This document shows, one piece after another, positions 29,785 through 38,185 of a DNA stretch of 61,787 nucleotides. Both the position numbers and the translations under genes were made by a program. Location: contig CAVTOR010000007.1 of NCBI GenBank assembly GCA_963736235.1, forward strand, positions 1 to 61,787, in the 5' to 3' direction. Source of the stretch: CAVORB01 sp963736235 (lineage in GTDB: Bacteria; Pseudomonadota; Gammaproteobacteria; Chromatiales; Chromatiaceae). Every line of letters begins with the position of its first letter. Within the stretch, counting starts at the first letter, position 1. Under the pieces are notes generated by a model, which had not been told where the DNA came from, made no database searches, and saw nothing but the letters and a program-made list of their open reading frames with translations.

Positions 29785-31395
29785 TCAGGCCTTCTTGCGG
29801 CCGAACACCAGACGCATCAGGCCGTGCAGCAGCACGCCCGCGAGGGTGGCGAGCACCAGCAGCCAGCCGATGCGGTCGATCCAGGGGTTGGCGTCGCGGC
29901 CTGGCATGTAGAAGCCGGTCAGCGTGGCCAGACGCCCGTCCTTGCTGTGGCACTCGTAGCACGCGAGGGCCTCCTCCTTGGGCGCGACCATGTGCGTCAG
30001 GGGCCAGTACATGCGGGTCTCAACGAAGTCGAACTCGCCGCTGTAATCCATGCTGGTCTGCCCGACCGCCTTTGCCTCCGCCATGCCCGCGCGCAGGGCC
30101 TTGTCCCAGTCGAAGCTCTTCCAGTAGGCGGCGTCGTCCTTTCCGAACAGATGACTCACCAGGAAACTGTTGTTAAGCGTGTCATAGGGCTGTTTCCCAC
30201 GCATGACCTTGAACGGCCAGATGCGGGCATTCGGGTCGCCGTAGCTGCCCTCGACTTCATTGATATCGACCACCCCGCCGCTGGGGTCGAAGGCGTCGCC
30301 AACCAGAGAATATCGGACCTTTCCGTCGAACCAGTGGTATTCCGGCACGACGTTCTCCGCCCATTCGAAGTCACCCTTCTTGGTGTCGTAGACGACCTCG
30401 CCCTTCTCGTTCTTCTTCTGTTGCGGCTTGCCGTCCGGCCCCATATGTCCGGCCGTGGACCAGTCCCACCACATCTTGGTCGCCTTGCCCCCGCGCGCGA
30501 AGGCCGGGATGTGGCACGTCTGGCAGGCGACCTTGTCCACGTGCTCGTTGAGCTTGTTGTTGACCTGGCGAGAATGCGGCTCGGAGCCGTGGCACGACTC
30601 GCATGACGGGCGGGTGCTCTCGCGGCCGGGTATCGCCACCCCAACTTCATTCTTGGCCCGCACCTGGTACCGGCTGCCAGCCGCGTCATGGCTCGTGAAT
30701 TCATGGCAGGTGGCACAGGAGAAATCCAGCCCGTCCACGTCCATGTGCACATCGAGGGCCTTGTCTGGCTTACCCAGGGAGGTGTCGATGTCGCCGTGCT
30801 TCACGGCGTCGCCGCCGCCGCCGGTGAAATGACAGGCACCGCAGGTCTGACGGCTGGTCTTGCCGACGTTCTGGGCGACCTTGGCAAGGTCCACCGCTTT
30901 GAACAGCTTCTTGCCCATGAACATCTTGTCTTCATAGGCGGGATGACCTGCCCCCGTCGGGAATTTCTTGTAGGTCCCAGTGGTGTCGTGACATACGAGG
31001 CAGTCGACCGCCTCCTCGGAGGTAAAGTCGAAATTGCCGTCCTTCCAACCGTAGCCAATATGGCAGCTGGTGCAGCGCGGATAGTTGGCGGTCACGCTAC
31101 CGCAGAAGCTGTTGACGACGTACTTCTTGCCGAGTCGCTGGCCGGTCTTCTCGTGATCGTACCGCCAGGTCCAATGGGTCGTCTGATGCAGTTGCTTGGA
31201 CGCCTCGGTATGGCACGTTAGGCAGGCCTTCGTGACCTCGGGGCCGCTGGCGAACTCCTGTTGCAGCTCCTCGAACTTGCTGTGATCGGCGGTGGAGGTG
31301 GCCTGTTTCTCCTCGGCCAGCACCGCGCCCGACGCCATCGAGAACAGCATCAATCCACAATAGAGATGAAACCAACTCGTACGTTTGGTACTCAC
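29785..31395 (-). CDS. Octaheme c-type cytochrome, tetrathionate-reductase (OTR) family
   Basis: This 536-residue periplasmic multiheme enzyme has a signal peptide (to about residue 28) and exactly eight CxxCH sites: 58-62, 108-112, 132-136, 185-189, 227-231, 265-269, 292-296 and 479-483. A C-terminal helix (about 509-531) would anchor it in the inner membrane. Heme spacing and segments such as CHIGYGWKD and CETCH-like CESCHGSEPH match the Shewanella octaheme tetrathionate reductase group, whose members also reduce nitrite and hydroxylamine in vitro. I start at the GTG at 31395 because GGAGGG is placed 5 bases before it; the GTG at 31401 is too close. It forms an operon with the cytochrome b gene. 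Physiological substrate is open: tetrathionate, another sulfur compound, or a nitrogen oxide. Confidence 0.88.
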   Translation of the reverse strand: MSTKRTSWFHLYCGLMLFSMASGAVLAEEKQATSTADHSKFEELQQEFASGPEVTKACLTCHTEASKQLHQTTHWTWRYDHEKTGQRLGKKYVVNSFCGSVTANYPRCTSCHIGYGWKDGNFDFTSEEAVDCLVCHDTTGTYKKFPTGAGHPAYEDKMFMGKKLFKAVDLAKVAQNVGKTSRQTCGACHFTGGGGDAVKHGDIDTSLGKPDKALDVHMDVDGLDFSCATCHEFTSHDAAGSRYQVRAKNEVGVAIPGRESTRPSCESCHGSEPHSRQVNNKLNEHVDKVACQTCHIPAFARGGKATKMWWDWSTAGHMGPDGKPQQKKNEKGEVVYDTKKGDFEWAENVVPEYHWFDGKVRYSLVGDAFDPSGGVVDINEVEGSYGDPNARIWPFKVMRGKQPYDTLNNSFLVSHLFGKDDAAYWKSFDWDKALRAGMAEAKAVGQTSMDYSGEFDFVETRMYWPLTHMVAPKEEALACYECHSKDGRLATLTGFYMPGRDANPWIDRIGWLLVLATLAGVLLHGLMRLVFGRKKA

Positions 31396-31777
31396 GAACA
31401 CCCTCCTTACAGTACCGGGATTGGAACCTCGTATCGGAACTCGGGCTGTCCAGCCCGCTCAGCCTTCCGCCGGCATGCTGATGACCGGCGCCGGGGCATC
31501 CCGCCCGTTCGGCTCAAAGTAAACTGAAACCCTCAAACGGCGACCATAACCCGGGTCAACTAGTTGCCCGATTTTCCCGGCCGGGATCAATTAATTAAGG
31601 ATGAATTGATCCGCCACCCGATGCGAGCGCTCCTTGCGACAACTGGTTTCGGGACCCTGCTCCGAAACACCCGGCAGAGCCATGGAACCGGGGCGACCCG
31701 GCGGCAACGTTCGGTATGCGGCGCAACGAGCTAAGCGACGCCCCCATAAGGTGCGCTCGTGCTCGCTTGCGGTGCAG
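31396..31777. other. Intergenic region upstream of the octaheme cytochrome
   Basis: About 380 bases between the octaheme gene and the 3' end of pssA. No gene is supported. It carries an AT-rich inverted repeat (listed separately) that stands out in this GC-rich DNA, and the cytochrome promoter must lie here. Confidence 0.5.
31584..31612 (-). promoter_or_regulatory. AT-rich perfect inverted repeat, possible operator of the cytochrome operon
   Basis: The 9-base arms GGATCAATT (31584-31592) and AATTGATCC (31604-31612) are perfect and 11 bases apart, so their centres are two helical turns apart. It is about 190 bases upstream of the octaheme start. The half sites include ATCAA/TTGAT, as in FNR/CRP-family sites, but in the opposite orientation to the FNR consensus, so a different regulator is likely. 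Confidence 0.45.
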
Positions 31778-32566
31778 TCAAGGCCGATCCCCGTCGCCCG
31801 GCGAAGACTGCACCGGCTCCCGATCCCGTTTCCTGCTTGCCCTACGCTGACGGCGCCGGACCAGCGTCAGAACGGGCCCGGAAATTGCGTAGGTCGTGAA
31901 ACCGAGGAAGAGCACCATCGGCGGGTGCAGAAAAACGACAACGAACCCGAGCATGACCACAACGGCAACGATAAAGGAGACGCGGCCGCGAATGTCGACC
32001 TGTTTGAAGCTGTGATAGCGAAAGTTGCTCACCATGAGCAGGCCAACGACGGCGGTCAGCGGCGTCGCCAACCAGCTGACCTCGGCCCCGGACACGGCAT
32101 GATCAGCGCCGATCCAAACGCCGCCCGCAATGATGGCCGCGGCGGAGGGGCTCGGCAGCCCCTGGAAGAAACGCTTGTCGGCGACGCCGATCTGGGTATT
32201 GAACCGGGCCAGGCGCAGGGCCGCCGCGGCCATGTAGACGAAGGCGGCCATCCAACCGATCTTGCCCATGCCCCCAAGCGCCCATTCGTAGGCGACAAGG
32301 GCGGGCGCGACGCCGAAGGCCACCATGTCCGAGAGGCTGTCGTACTGGGCGCCGAAATCGCTCTGGGTGTTGGTCAGGCGCGCGACCCGGCCGTCCAGGC
32401 CGTCGAACAGCATGGCCGCGAAAATCGCGACCGCGGCTGGCTCGAACCGTCCCTGAATCGCCGCGATCACCGCGTAGAATCCAGCAAACAACGCGGCCGT
32501 GGTGAACAGGTTGGGCAACAGGTAGATACCGCGCCGCCGCCTGGGTTTGTCGTCTAGCTCGTCCAT
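31778..32566 (-). CDS. pssA: CDP-diacylglycerol-serine O-phosphatidyltransferase
   Basis: This integral membrane enzyme makes phosphatidylserine from CDP-diacylglycerol and serine, the first step to phosphatidylethanolamine. The open frame extends far upstream, but the real start is the ATG at 32566 (262 residues, MDELDDKPRRRRGIYLLPNL). Upstream residues in that frame are the antisense of hoxE. The CDP-alcohol phosphatidyltransferase motif DGxxAR-x8-GxxxDxxxD is complete: DGRVARLTNTQSDFGAQYDS followed by LSD (about residues 57-79). Six to eight hydrophobic helices fit the family. It is divergent from hoxE. Confidence 0.92.
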   Translation of the reverse strand: MDELDDKPRRRRGIYLLPNLFTTAALFAGFYAVIAAIQGRFEPAAVAIFAAMLFDGLDGRVARLTNTQSDFGAQYDSLSDMVAFGVAPALVAYEWALGGMGKIGWMAAFVYMAAAALRLARFNTQIGVADKRFFQGLPSPSAAAIIAGGVWIGADHAVSGAEVSWLATPLTAVVGLLMVSNFRYHSFKQVDIRGRVSFIVAVVVMLGFVVVFLHPPMVLFLGFTTYAISGPVLTLVRRRQRRASRKRDREPVQSSPGDGDRP

Positions 32567-32719
32567 CGCTCTCGCTGTTCGGCTGCAGGTTGGGATAGCA
32601 GTATACCGAGCCGAGGCATTCCGCCGAAATAGACCTGACGAAACGGCCCGGTCAGACGACTTCAGCGGTCTTTTGCTCGTAACAATCGCCGGGGATACTA
32701 CCGCGCAATCGAAGGAGGG

Positions 32720-33217
32720 ATGATGACGCTGCAATACCGTACACCTGCGCTGCCCAGCGACGACAAGCGCTGGAAGCTGGTCAATGCCACCATGCGCCGC
32801 AACGGCTACGCGGATCACGCCCTGATCGAGGCCCTGCACAGCGTTCAGGACGCCTTCGGCTATCTCGACGAGACGGCCATGCGATACGTCGCCGGATCCC
32901 TCGACCTGCCGTTGAGCAAAGTCTACGGCGTCGCGACCTTCTATCACCTCTTCATGCTCAAGCCCCGGGGGCGGCACGCCTGCGTGGTCTGCACCGGGAC
33001 CGCCTGCTACATCAAAGGGGCCGGTGGGTTGATCGAGGGCATCGAGGAACAATTCGGGATCCAGCCCGGCGAGACCACCGAGGACGACGCTCTCTCGGTG
33101 CTGAGCGCCCGTTGCGTCGGCGCCTGCGGGCTCGCGCCCGCCGTGGTGTTGGACGGAGAAGTGCTGGGCAAGCAGACGGGCGCTGAACTCCTCTCGAAGC
33201 TCACGGAAGTCGATTGA
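32720..33217 (+). CDS. hoxE: NAD-reducing bidirectional hydrogenase subunit HoxE
   Basis: This 165-residue NuoE-like subunit is part of the diaphorase module of group 3d [NiFe] hydrogenase. It has the thioredoxin-like [2Fe-2S] fold with ligand cysteines in CTGTACYIKG and CVGACGLAP, after the helical N-terminal region ending KVYGVATFYHLFMLKPRG. Two ATGs in tandem (32720 and 32723) follow GAAGGAGGG; the second has better spacing, and the difference is one residue. The gene opens the hox operon and hoxF starts one base after its stop. HoxE takes part in electron transfer between HoxF and HoxU or a ferredoxin partner. Confidence 0.93.
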   Translation: MMTLQYRTPALPSDDKRWKLVNATMRRNGYADHALIEALHSVQDAFGYLDETAMRYVAGSLDLPLSKVYGVATFYHLFMLKPRGRHACVVCTGTACYIKGAGGLIEGIEEQFGIQPGETTEDDALSVLSARCVGACGLAPAVVLDGEVLGKQTGAELLSKLTEVD

Positions 33218-33218
33218 C

Positions 33219-34834
33219 ATGAATCTCGACGATCTGGCCGAGTTGGCCGAGGAGATCCGCGCCGCGGATGCGGACGTCACGCACGAGGTAAGGGTCTGCA
33301 TGGCGGCCAGCTGCCAGTCCTCCGGATCGCAGCCGGTGTTCGAGGCGCTGCAAGCGGCGGTGCCCGAGGGCCACGGCTGCCGCGTCAAAGGGGTCGGATG
33401 CATGGGGTTGTGCTCCGCGGGACCGCTGGTCGCGGTTGCCCCTGACGACGAGCAGAGCCCTGTCCTCTATCGGGACGTCGGCCCCGATGATGCCGGGGAC
33501 ATCATCGGCAGCGTCGGCTCGGCCGCCCGTCGAGCGCCTGCTGTGCATCGCCGATCATGCCTTTTTTCACCCGCCAGCAAAAGATCGTGCTCGAGAACTC
33601 CGGCGTGATCGACCCGGAGAGCTTCAAGGACTACGTCGCGGCCGGGGGCTACTCGGCGCTGGTGAAGGCATTGACCGAGATGACCCCGGCCGACGTGCTG
33701 CGCGAGGTCACCGCAAGCGGACTGCGGGGGCGGGGCGGAGGCGGTTACCCGACCGGCCTCAAGTGGTCGACCGTGGCCAAGATGCCTGCCGAGCAGAAGT
33801 ACGTCATCTGCAATGCCGACGAGGGCGATCCCGGGGCATTCATGGACCGGGCGATCCTGGAGTCGGACCCCCATCGCGTGCTCGAGGGCATGGCGCTCGC
33901 CGGCTATGCCATCGGTGCCAACAAGGGATACGTCTACATCCGCGCCGAATATCCGCTGGCGGTGGAGCGGCTGAAGACCGCGATCCGCAAGGCCAAGCGC
34001 TCGGGCTTCCTCGGCGCCCACGTCTGCGAGACCCAGTTCGCCTTCGAGATGGAGATCCGGCTCGGTGCCGGCGCTTTCGTCTGCGGCGAGGAAACCGCCC
34101 TGATGGCCTCCATCGAGGGATTGCGCGGACAGCCTCGACCGCGTCCGCCCTACCCGGCCGAGAGCGGGCTCTGGGGCCAGCCGACCCTGATCAACAACGT
34201 CGAGACCTTCGCCAACATCGCCCCCATCGTGCGCGATGGCGGCGATTGGTTCGCGTCCATCGGCACCGAGCAATCGAAGGGGACCAAGGTCTTTGCCCTG
34301 GCCGGCACGCATCCGCAACACGGGGCTGATCGAGGTGCCGATGGGGACCGCCTGCGGGACATCGTCGAGGACATCGGCGGCGGCATTCCGGACGGCCAGG
34401 CGTTCAAGGCGGTCCAGACCGGGGGTCCCTCGGGCGGCTGCCTCCCCGCGGAGCATCTCGAATCGCCGGTCGACTACGACAGCTTGCGCGCAGCTCGGGT
34501 CCATGATGGGCTCGGGCGGCATGATCATCATGGACGAGACGCTCCTCGATGGTCGACGTGGCGCGCTACTTCATGGAGTTCTGCATGAGCGAGTCCTGCG
34601 GCAAGTGCATCCCCTGCCGCGCCGGCACGCAGCAGATGCACGAGATCCTGAAGCAGGGTGGCCAAGGGGCGAAGGCGTGCGCCGCGACCTGGCAATCTGG
34701 AGGAGCTGTGCGAGGTCGTGCAGGAGACCAGCCTTTGCGGACTGGGCCAGACGGCGCCGAACCCCGTGCTGAGCACGCTGCGACATTTCCGGCACGAGTA
34801 CGAGGCAAAGCTCGCGGACGGGGATCTCGGGTAG
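33219..34834 (+). CDS. hoxF: Bidirectional hydrogenase diaphorase subunit HoxF (reading frame interrupted)
   Basis: This is the NuoF-like flavoprotein that exchanges electrons with NAD(P)H, about 535 residues if read through. The N-terminal part is a small [2Fe-2S] domain (VCMAASCQSSG and GVGCMGLCSAGP). It is followed by the FMN/NAD domain (LRGRGGGGYPTGLKW, then ICNADEGDPGAFMDR) and the [4Fe-4S] site SESCGKCIPCRAGTQQM. The frame is broken near 33525, 33557, 34310, 34490, 34545 and 34640-34690. For example, six T's near 33560 must be five to join CIADHAFF to TRQQKIVLENSG. Other repairs give AGRIRNTGLIEVPMGT and ETSSMVDVARYFMEF. All motifs survive, so I infer local sequence errors. It sits between hoxE and hoxU. 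Confidence 0.85.
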
Positions 34835-34885
34835 ACAACCCCGACCCGACGTGCGCGACGCCTCTCACCTGAAGAAACGAGCAAC

Positions 34886-35620
34886 ATGCCCGCCACAGCG
34901 ACAACAACCCAGCTTCGCGTCGTCACCCTGCGGATCGACGACCGCGACTGTCAGCGCGCGCGAGGACGAGACCATCATCGAGGTCGCCCGCGAGAACGAC
35001 ATCGGGATCCCGAGCCTCTGCTATCTGGAGGGGCTCAGCGTCTGGGGTGCGTGCCGGCTGTGCGTGGTGGAGGTCGATGGGCACCGACCGGCTGTTGGCG
35101 GCCTGCTCAACCCGGGTCGCCGAGGGCATGCAGATTCGCACCGACAGCGAGCGGCTGCGCCGCTATCGCCGCACGATCGTCGAGTTGTTCTTCGCCGAGC
35201 GCAACCACGTCTGCTCCGTGTGCGTCTCGAACGGTCACTGCGAGCTGCAAAATCTGGCCCAGACCTGCGGCGTCGATCATGTGCGGGTGCCCTACCGCAA
35301 CGCCCGCTACGACGTGGACTCCTCCCACGACCTGTTCCGCCTCGATCACAACCGCTGCGTGCTTTGCACACGTTGCGTGCGTGTGTGCGACGAGATCGAA
35401 GGTGCCCATACCTGGGACGTCATGGGCCGGGGCAGCGACTGCCGCGTCATCACCGACCTTGAACCGCCCCTGGGGCGAGAGCGACTCCTGCACCGGCTGC
35501 GGCAAGTGCGTGCAGGTCTGCCCGACGGGGGCGCTGGTCAAGCAGGGCACCTCGGTGGGTGAGATGACCAAGGACCTGCACTTCCTACCCTATCTCTCGC
35601 GCCGGAGGCACCCGCGATGA
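34886..35620 (+). CDS. hoxU: Bidirectional hydrogenase diaphorase subunit HoxU (reading frame interrupted)
   Basis: This NuoG-N-terminal-like Fe-S subunit of about 240 residues wires the HoxF flavin to the hydrogenase module. Visible clusters are a plant-type [2Fe-2S] site (PSLCYLEGLSVWGACRLCVV), the His/Cys-ligated site region (CSVCVSNGHCELQNLA), and two [4Fe-4S] motifs (CVLCTRCVRVCDE and CTGCGKCVQVCPTG). Three one-base insertions break the frame: near 34948 (restores RTVSAREDETIIEV), near 35080 (restores VDGTDRLLAACSTRV) and near 35462 (restores VITDLNRPWGESDSCTGCG). The stop overlaps the hoxY start as ATGA. Confidence 0.85.
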   Translation: MPATATTTQLRVVTLRIDDRDCQRARGRDHHRGRPRERHRDPEPLLSGGAQRLGCVPAVRGGGRWAPTGCWRPAQPGSPRACRFAPTASGCAAIAARSSSCSSPSATTSAPCASRTVTASCKIWPRPAASIMCGCPTATPATTWTPPTTCSASITTAACFAHVACVCATRSKVPIPGTSWAGAATAASSPTLNRPWGESDSCTGCGKCVQVCPTGALVKQGTSVGEMTKDLHFLPYLSRRRHPR

Positions 35621-36160
35621 GCGCCGTGGCCAAAATCACGGTCGCGACCGCCTGGCTGGACGGATGCTCCGGCTGTCACATGTCATTGCTCGACATGGAC
35701 GAGCGCCTGATCGAACTGGCGCGGCAGGTCGACATCGTCTACAGCCCCCTGGTGGACACCAAGACGCTGCCCGGAGCGGGTCGACGTCGGCATACTCGAG
35801 GGCTCGGTCAGCACGCGAGGATGACCTCGAAAAGGCCAGCTGTTCCGCCGGCACTGCGAGCTTCTGATCAGCCTCGGTGACTGCGCCGTCAACGGCAACG
35901 TGCCCGCCATGCGCAACGCGTTTCGACTCGACGCCGTGATCGACCGCGCGTATCGCGAGACGGCCACCTTGCATCCCCAGCAACCGACGGTCGGGGTGCC
36001 GGTCCTGTTCGATCGCGTCCGGCCGATCCACGGGGTCGTCGACGTGGATGTCTACGTGCCGGGCTGCCCCCCTTCCGCCGACGCCATCTGGTATGTCCTG
36101 AGCGAACTGATCGCCGGTCGGACGCCCGACCCGAGCGAGGTCACCAAATTCGGCGCCTAG
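35617..36160 (+). CDS. hoxY: Bidirectional hydrogenase small subunit HoxY (reading frame interrupted)
   Basis: This is the [NiFe]-hydrogenase small subunit of about 180 residues, carrying the proximal [4Fe-4S] cluster. The ligand motifs are WLDGCSGCHMSLLD at the N-terminus, SLGDCAVNGNVPAMRN in the middle and VDVYVPGCPPSAD near the end. The short size without a signal peptide fits a soluble cytoplasmic group 3d enzyme. Between about 35778 and 35840 the frame is disturbed by several small indels; the expected path is TLPERVDVGILEGSVST, then EDDLEKAQLFRRHCELL. It overlaps hoxU by four bases and is followed by hoxH after 61 bases. Confidence 0.85.
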
Positions 36161-36221
36161 CATCCTGGCCCGCCTTCCGCATGAGGTCGAGCCAACCATT
36201 CTCGTTCCGGAGAAATCCACA

Positions 36222-37649
36222 GTGAGCCGCACCATCACCATCGACCCGGTCACGCGCATTGAGGGCCATGCCCGCATCACGCTCCAGCTTGGGGAATCGG
36301 GCGAGTTGGAGGACGCCAAGTTCCACCTCACCCAGTTCCGGGGCTTCGAGAAGTTCTGCGAGGGCCGTCCCTATCGGGAGATGCCGGCGCTCACCGCCCG
36401 CACCTGCGGTATCTGCCCGGTGAGCCACCTGCTCGCCTCGAACAAGGCATGCGACGACCTGCTGAGCGTCAAGATTCCGTCCACCGCGGTGAAGCTCAGG
36501 CGGATCATGAACCTGGCGCAACTGACCCAATCCCATGCGCTCTCCTTCTTCCATCTCTCCTCACCGGATCTGCTCCTGGGGTGGGATGCGGACCCGGCGC
36601 GGCGCAACATCTTTGGGGTCATGTCGCAGAATCCCGCGCTGGCAAGAGACGGCATCCGGCTGCGGCAGATCGGACAGCAGATCATCGAGACCCTGGGCGG
36701 CAAGAAGATCCACCCGACCTGGGTCGTGCCCGGCGGCGTCAATGAGGCGCTCAGCGAGGAAAAGCGCGCCGCCATGCTGGCGCTCCTGCCCGAAGGAATG
36801 GAGATCGCCAAGCGCACCTACGCTTTCTACAAGGAGCTGGTACCCAGATTCAGGGAGGAGGCAAAACACTTCGGCGATATCCCGACCCTGTTCCTGAGCC
36901 TGGTGACCCCCAGGGGCAACCTGGAGCACTACGACGGCCTGCTGCGCATCAAGGACGCCAGGGGCCGCATCGTCGAGGACATGGTCCCGACGGACGAGTA
37001 CCGGCGGGTGATCGGCGAGGCGGTCGAGGACTTCACCTACATGAAGTTCCCCTACTACCAGCCCAGGGGCTACCCGCAGGGCATCTACCGCGTCGGCCCC
37101 CTCGCCCGTCTCAACAACGTAGAGGCGTGCGGAACGCCCTACGCGGACGTGGCGCTGGCGGAGTTTCGCATGCTCCAGGAGTCCGGCCCGGTGAGCTCGA
37201 GCTTCCACTACCACTACGCGCGGCTGGTGGAGATCATCTACGCGCTGGAGAGCATGGAACGCCTGCTCAAGGACCCCGAGATCCTGGACACCAAGGTGCG
37301 GGCGCGCGCCCGGGGCAACCGCTACGAGGGCATCGGCGTCGCCGAGGCCCCGCGCGGCATCCTCATCCATCACTACCGGATCGACGACGACGGTCTCATG
37401 GCCTGGATGAACCTGATCATCGCCACCGGCCACAACAACCTCGCCATGAACCAGGGAATACGCCAGGTCGCGGAGGCCTACGTGGACGGCACCCGGCTCG
37501 AGGAGGGCATGCTGAACCGGGTGGAGGCGGTCATCCGCTGCTTCGATCCCTGCCTCTCCTGCGCCTCCCACGCCTTCGGGCAGATGCCGATGCGCATTGA
37601 GCTCAAGAACGCGGCGGGCCGGCTGGTCGACACCCTACAGCGGTCGTGA
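36222..37649 (+). CDS. hoxH: Bidirectional [NiFe] hydrogenase large subunit HoxH
   Basis: This 475-residue intact catalytic subunit binds the Ni-Fe(CN)2CO centre and reversibly oxidises H2. It starts at a GTG (36222) with GGAG upstream, giving MSRTITIDPVTRIEGHARIT. The nickel-ligand motifs are present: RTCGICPVSHLLAS near residue 60 (L1) and DPCLSCASHAFGQMPM near the C-terminus (L2). About 25 residues follow the conserved histidine and would be the peptide removed by the maturation protease. It overlaps hoxW by four bases (GTGA). With hoxEFUY it forms a soluble NAD-coupled enzyme like those of cyanobacteria and Thiocapsa. Confidence 0.96.
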   Translation: MSRTITIDPVTRIEGHARITLQLGESGELEDAKFHLTQFRGFEKFCEGRPYREMPALTARTCGICPVSHLLASNKACDDLLSVKIPSTAVKLRRIMNLAQLTQSHALSFFHLSSPDLLLGWDADPARRNIFGVMSQNPALARDGIRLRQIGQQIIETLGGKKIHPTWVVPGGVNEALSEEKRAAMLALLPEGMEIAKRTYAFYKELVPRFREEAKHFGDIPTLFLSLVTPRGNLEHYDGLLRIKDARGRIVEDMVPTDEYRRVIGEAVEDFTYMKFPYYQPRGYPQGIYRVGPLARLNNVEACGTPYADVALAEFRMLQESGPVSSSFHYHYARLVEIIYALESMERLLKDPEILDTKVRARARGNRYEGIGVAEAPRGILIHHYRIDDDGLMAWMNLIIATGHNNLAMNQGIRQVAEAYVDGTRLEEGMLNRVEAVIRCFDPCLSCASHAFGQMPMRIELKNAAGRLVDTLQRS

Positions 37650-38122
37650 GCGAGCGCTCGCCGCGCAAGGCGCTGATCATCGGGTACGGCAGCCCGATCC
37701 GGGGCGACGACGCCATCGGCCCGCTGGTCGCGGACCGGCTGCAGCAGGAGAGCCTTCCGGAAGGCGTCACGGTCATCGCCCGGCACGTGCTCACCGCCGA
37801 CCTGGTCCCCGACATCGCGGCCAGCGACCTGGTGATCTTTTTGGACGCGGCCTTGGAGGGGGAACCGGGCGAGGTCCGCTGCCGCCGTCTGCATCCGAGC
37901 CGAGCCACGGTCTCCACCATGGCTCATTTCCTCGAGCCCGCGGAGCTGCTCGCCTGGTCCCAGGCCCTCTACGGCAAGCTCCCCGAGGCACATCTGGTCA
38001 CGGTCGTCGGCGAGTCCTTCGATTTCGCGAGCAACCAACTCAGCGCCGCTGTTGCGGTGGCGGCCCAGTCCATGTTGTCGACGACCCGGGAGCTGATCGG
38101 CCAACCCCCGCCGGCGGATTGA
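37646..38122 (+). CDS. hoxW: Hydrogenase maturation protease HoxW
   Basis: This 158-residue HyaD/HybD/HoxW-family endopeptidase cleaves the C-terminal tail of the nickel-loaded large subunit. The N-terminal motif GYGSPIRGDDAIGPLVADRL is typical, with the first conserved acidic metal ligand (D in GDDAIG); a second is in LVIFLDAALEG and a conserved His in MAHFLEPAELL. The GTG start overlaps the hoxH stop, so translation is coupled. No other hydrogenase maturation genes (hyp) are in the window; they must be elsewhere. Confidence 0.92.
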   Translation: MSERSPRKALIIGYGSPIRGDDAIGPLVADRLQQESLPEGVTVIARHVLTADLVPDIAASDLVIFLDAALEGEPGEVRCRRLHPSRATVSTMAHFLEPAELLAWSQALYGKLPEAHLVTVVGESFDFASNQLSAAVAVAAQSMLSTTRELIGQPPPAD

Positions 38123-38136
38123 GCCCGCCAGCGGGG
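38106..38136 (+). terminator. GC-rich hairpin at the end of hoxW
   Basis: CCCCGC-C-GGCGG pairs with CCGCC-A-GCGGGG around a 7-base loop, one mismatch, spanning the hoxW stop codon. No T-run follows, so it may only attenuate or end the hox transcript before chrA. Confidence 0.4.
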
Positions 38137-38185
38137 AATCCCTCATCGCGAATATTCTCCGGACCTGTATTCAACGGGGATCGCC

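Noticed and set aside
29785..31395. Calling the octaheme protein hydroxylamine oxidoreductase
   Set aside because: HAO also has eight hemes, but the heme spacing, the C-terminal anchor and segment similarity fit the OTR group better. An alignment of the active-site heme would be decisive.
32567..33403. Upstream extension of the pssA frame to 541 residues
   Set aside because: The extension is the complement of hoxE and the start of hoxF. The PssA family begins at the ATG at 32566.
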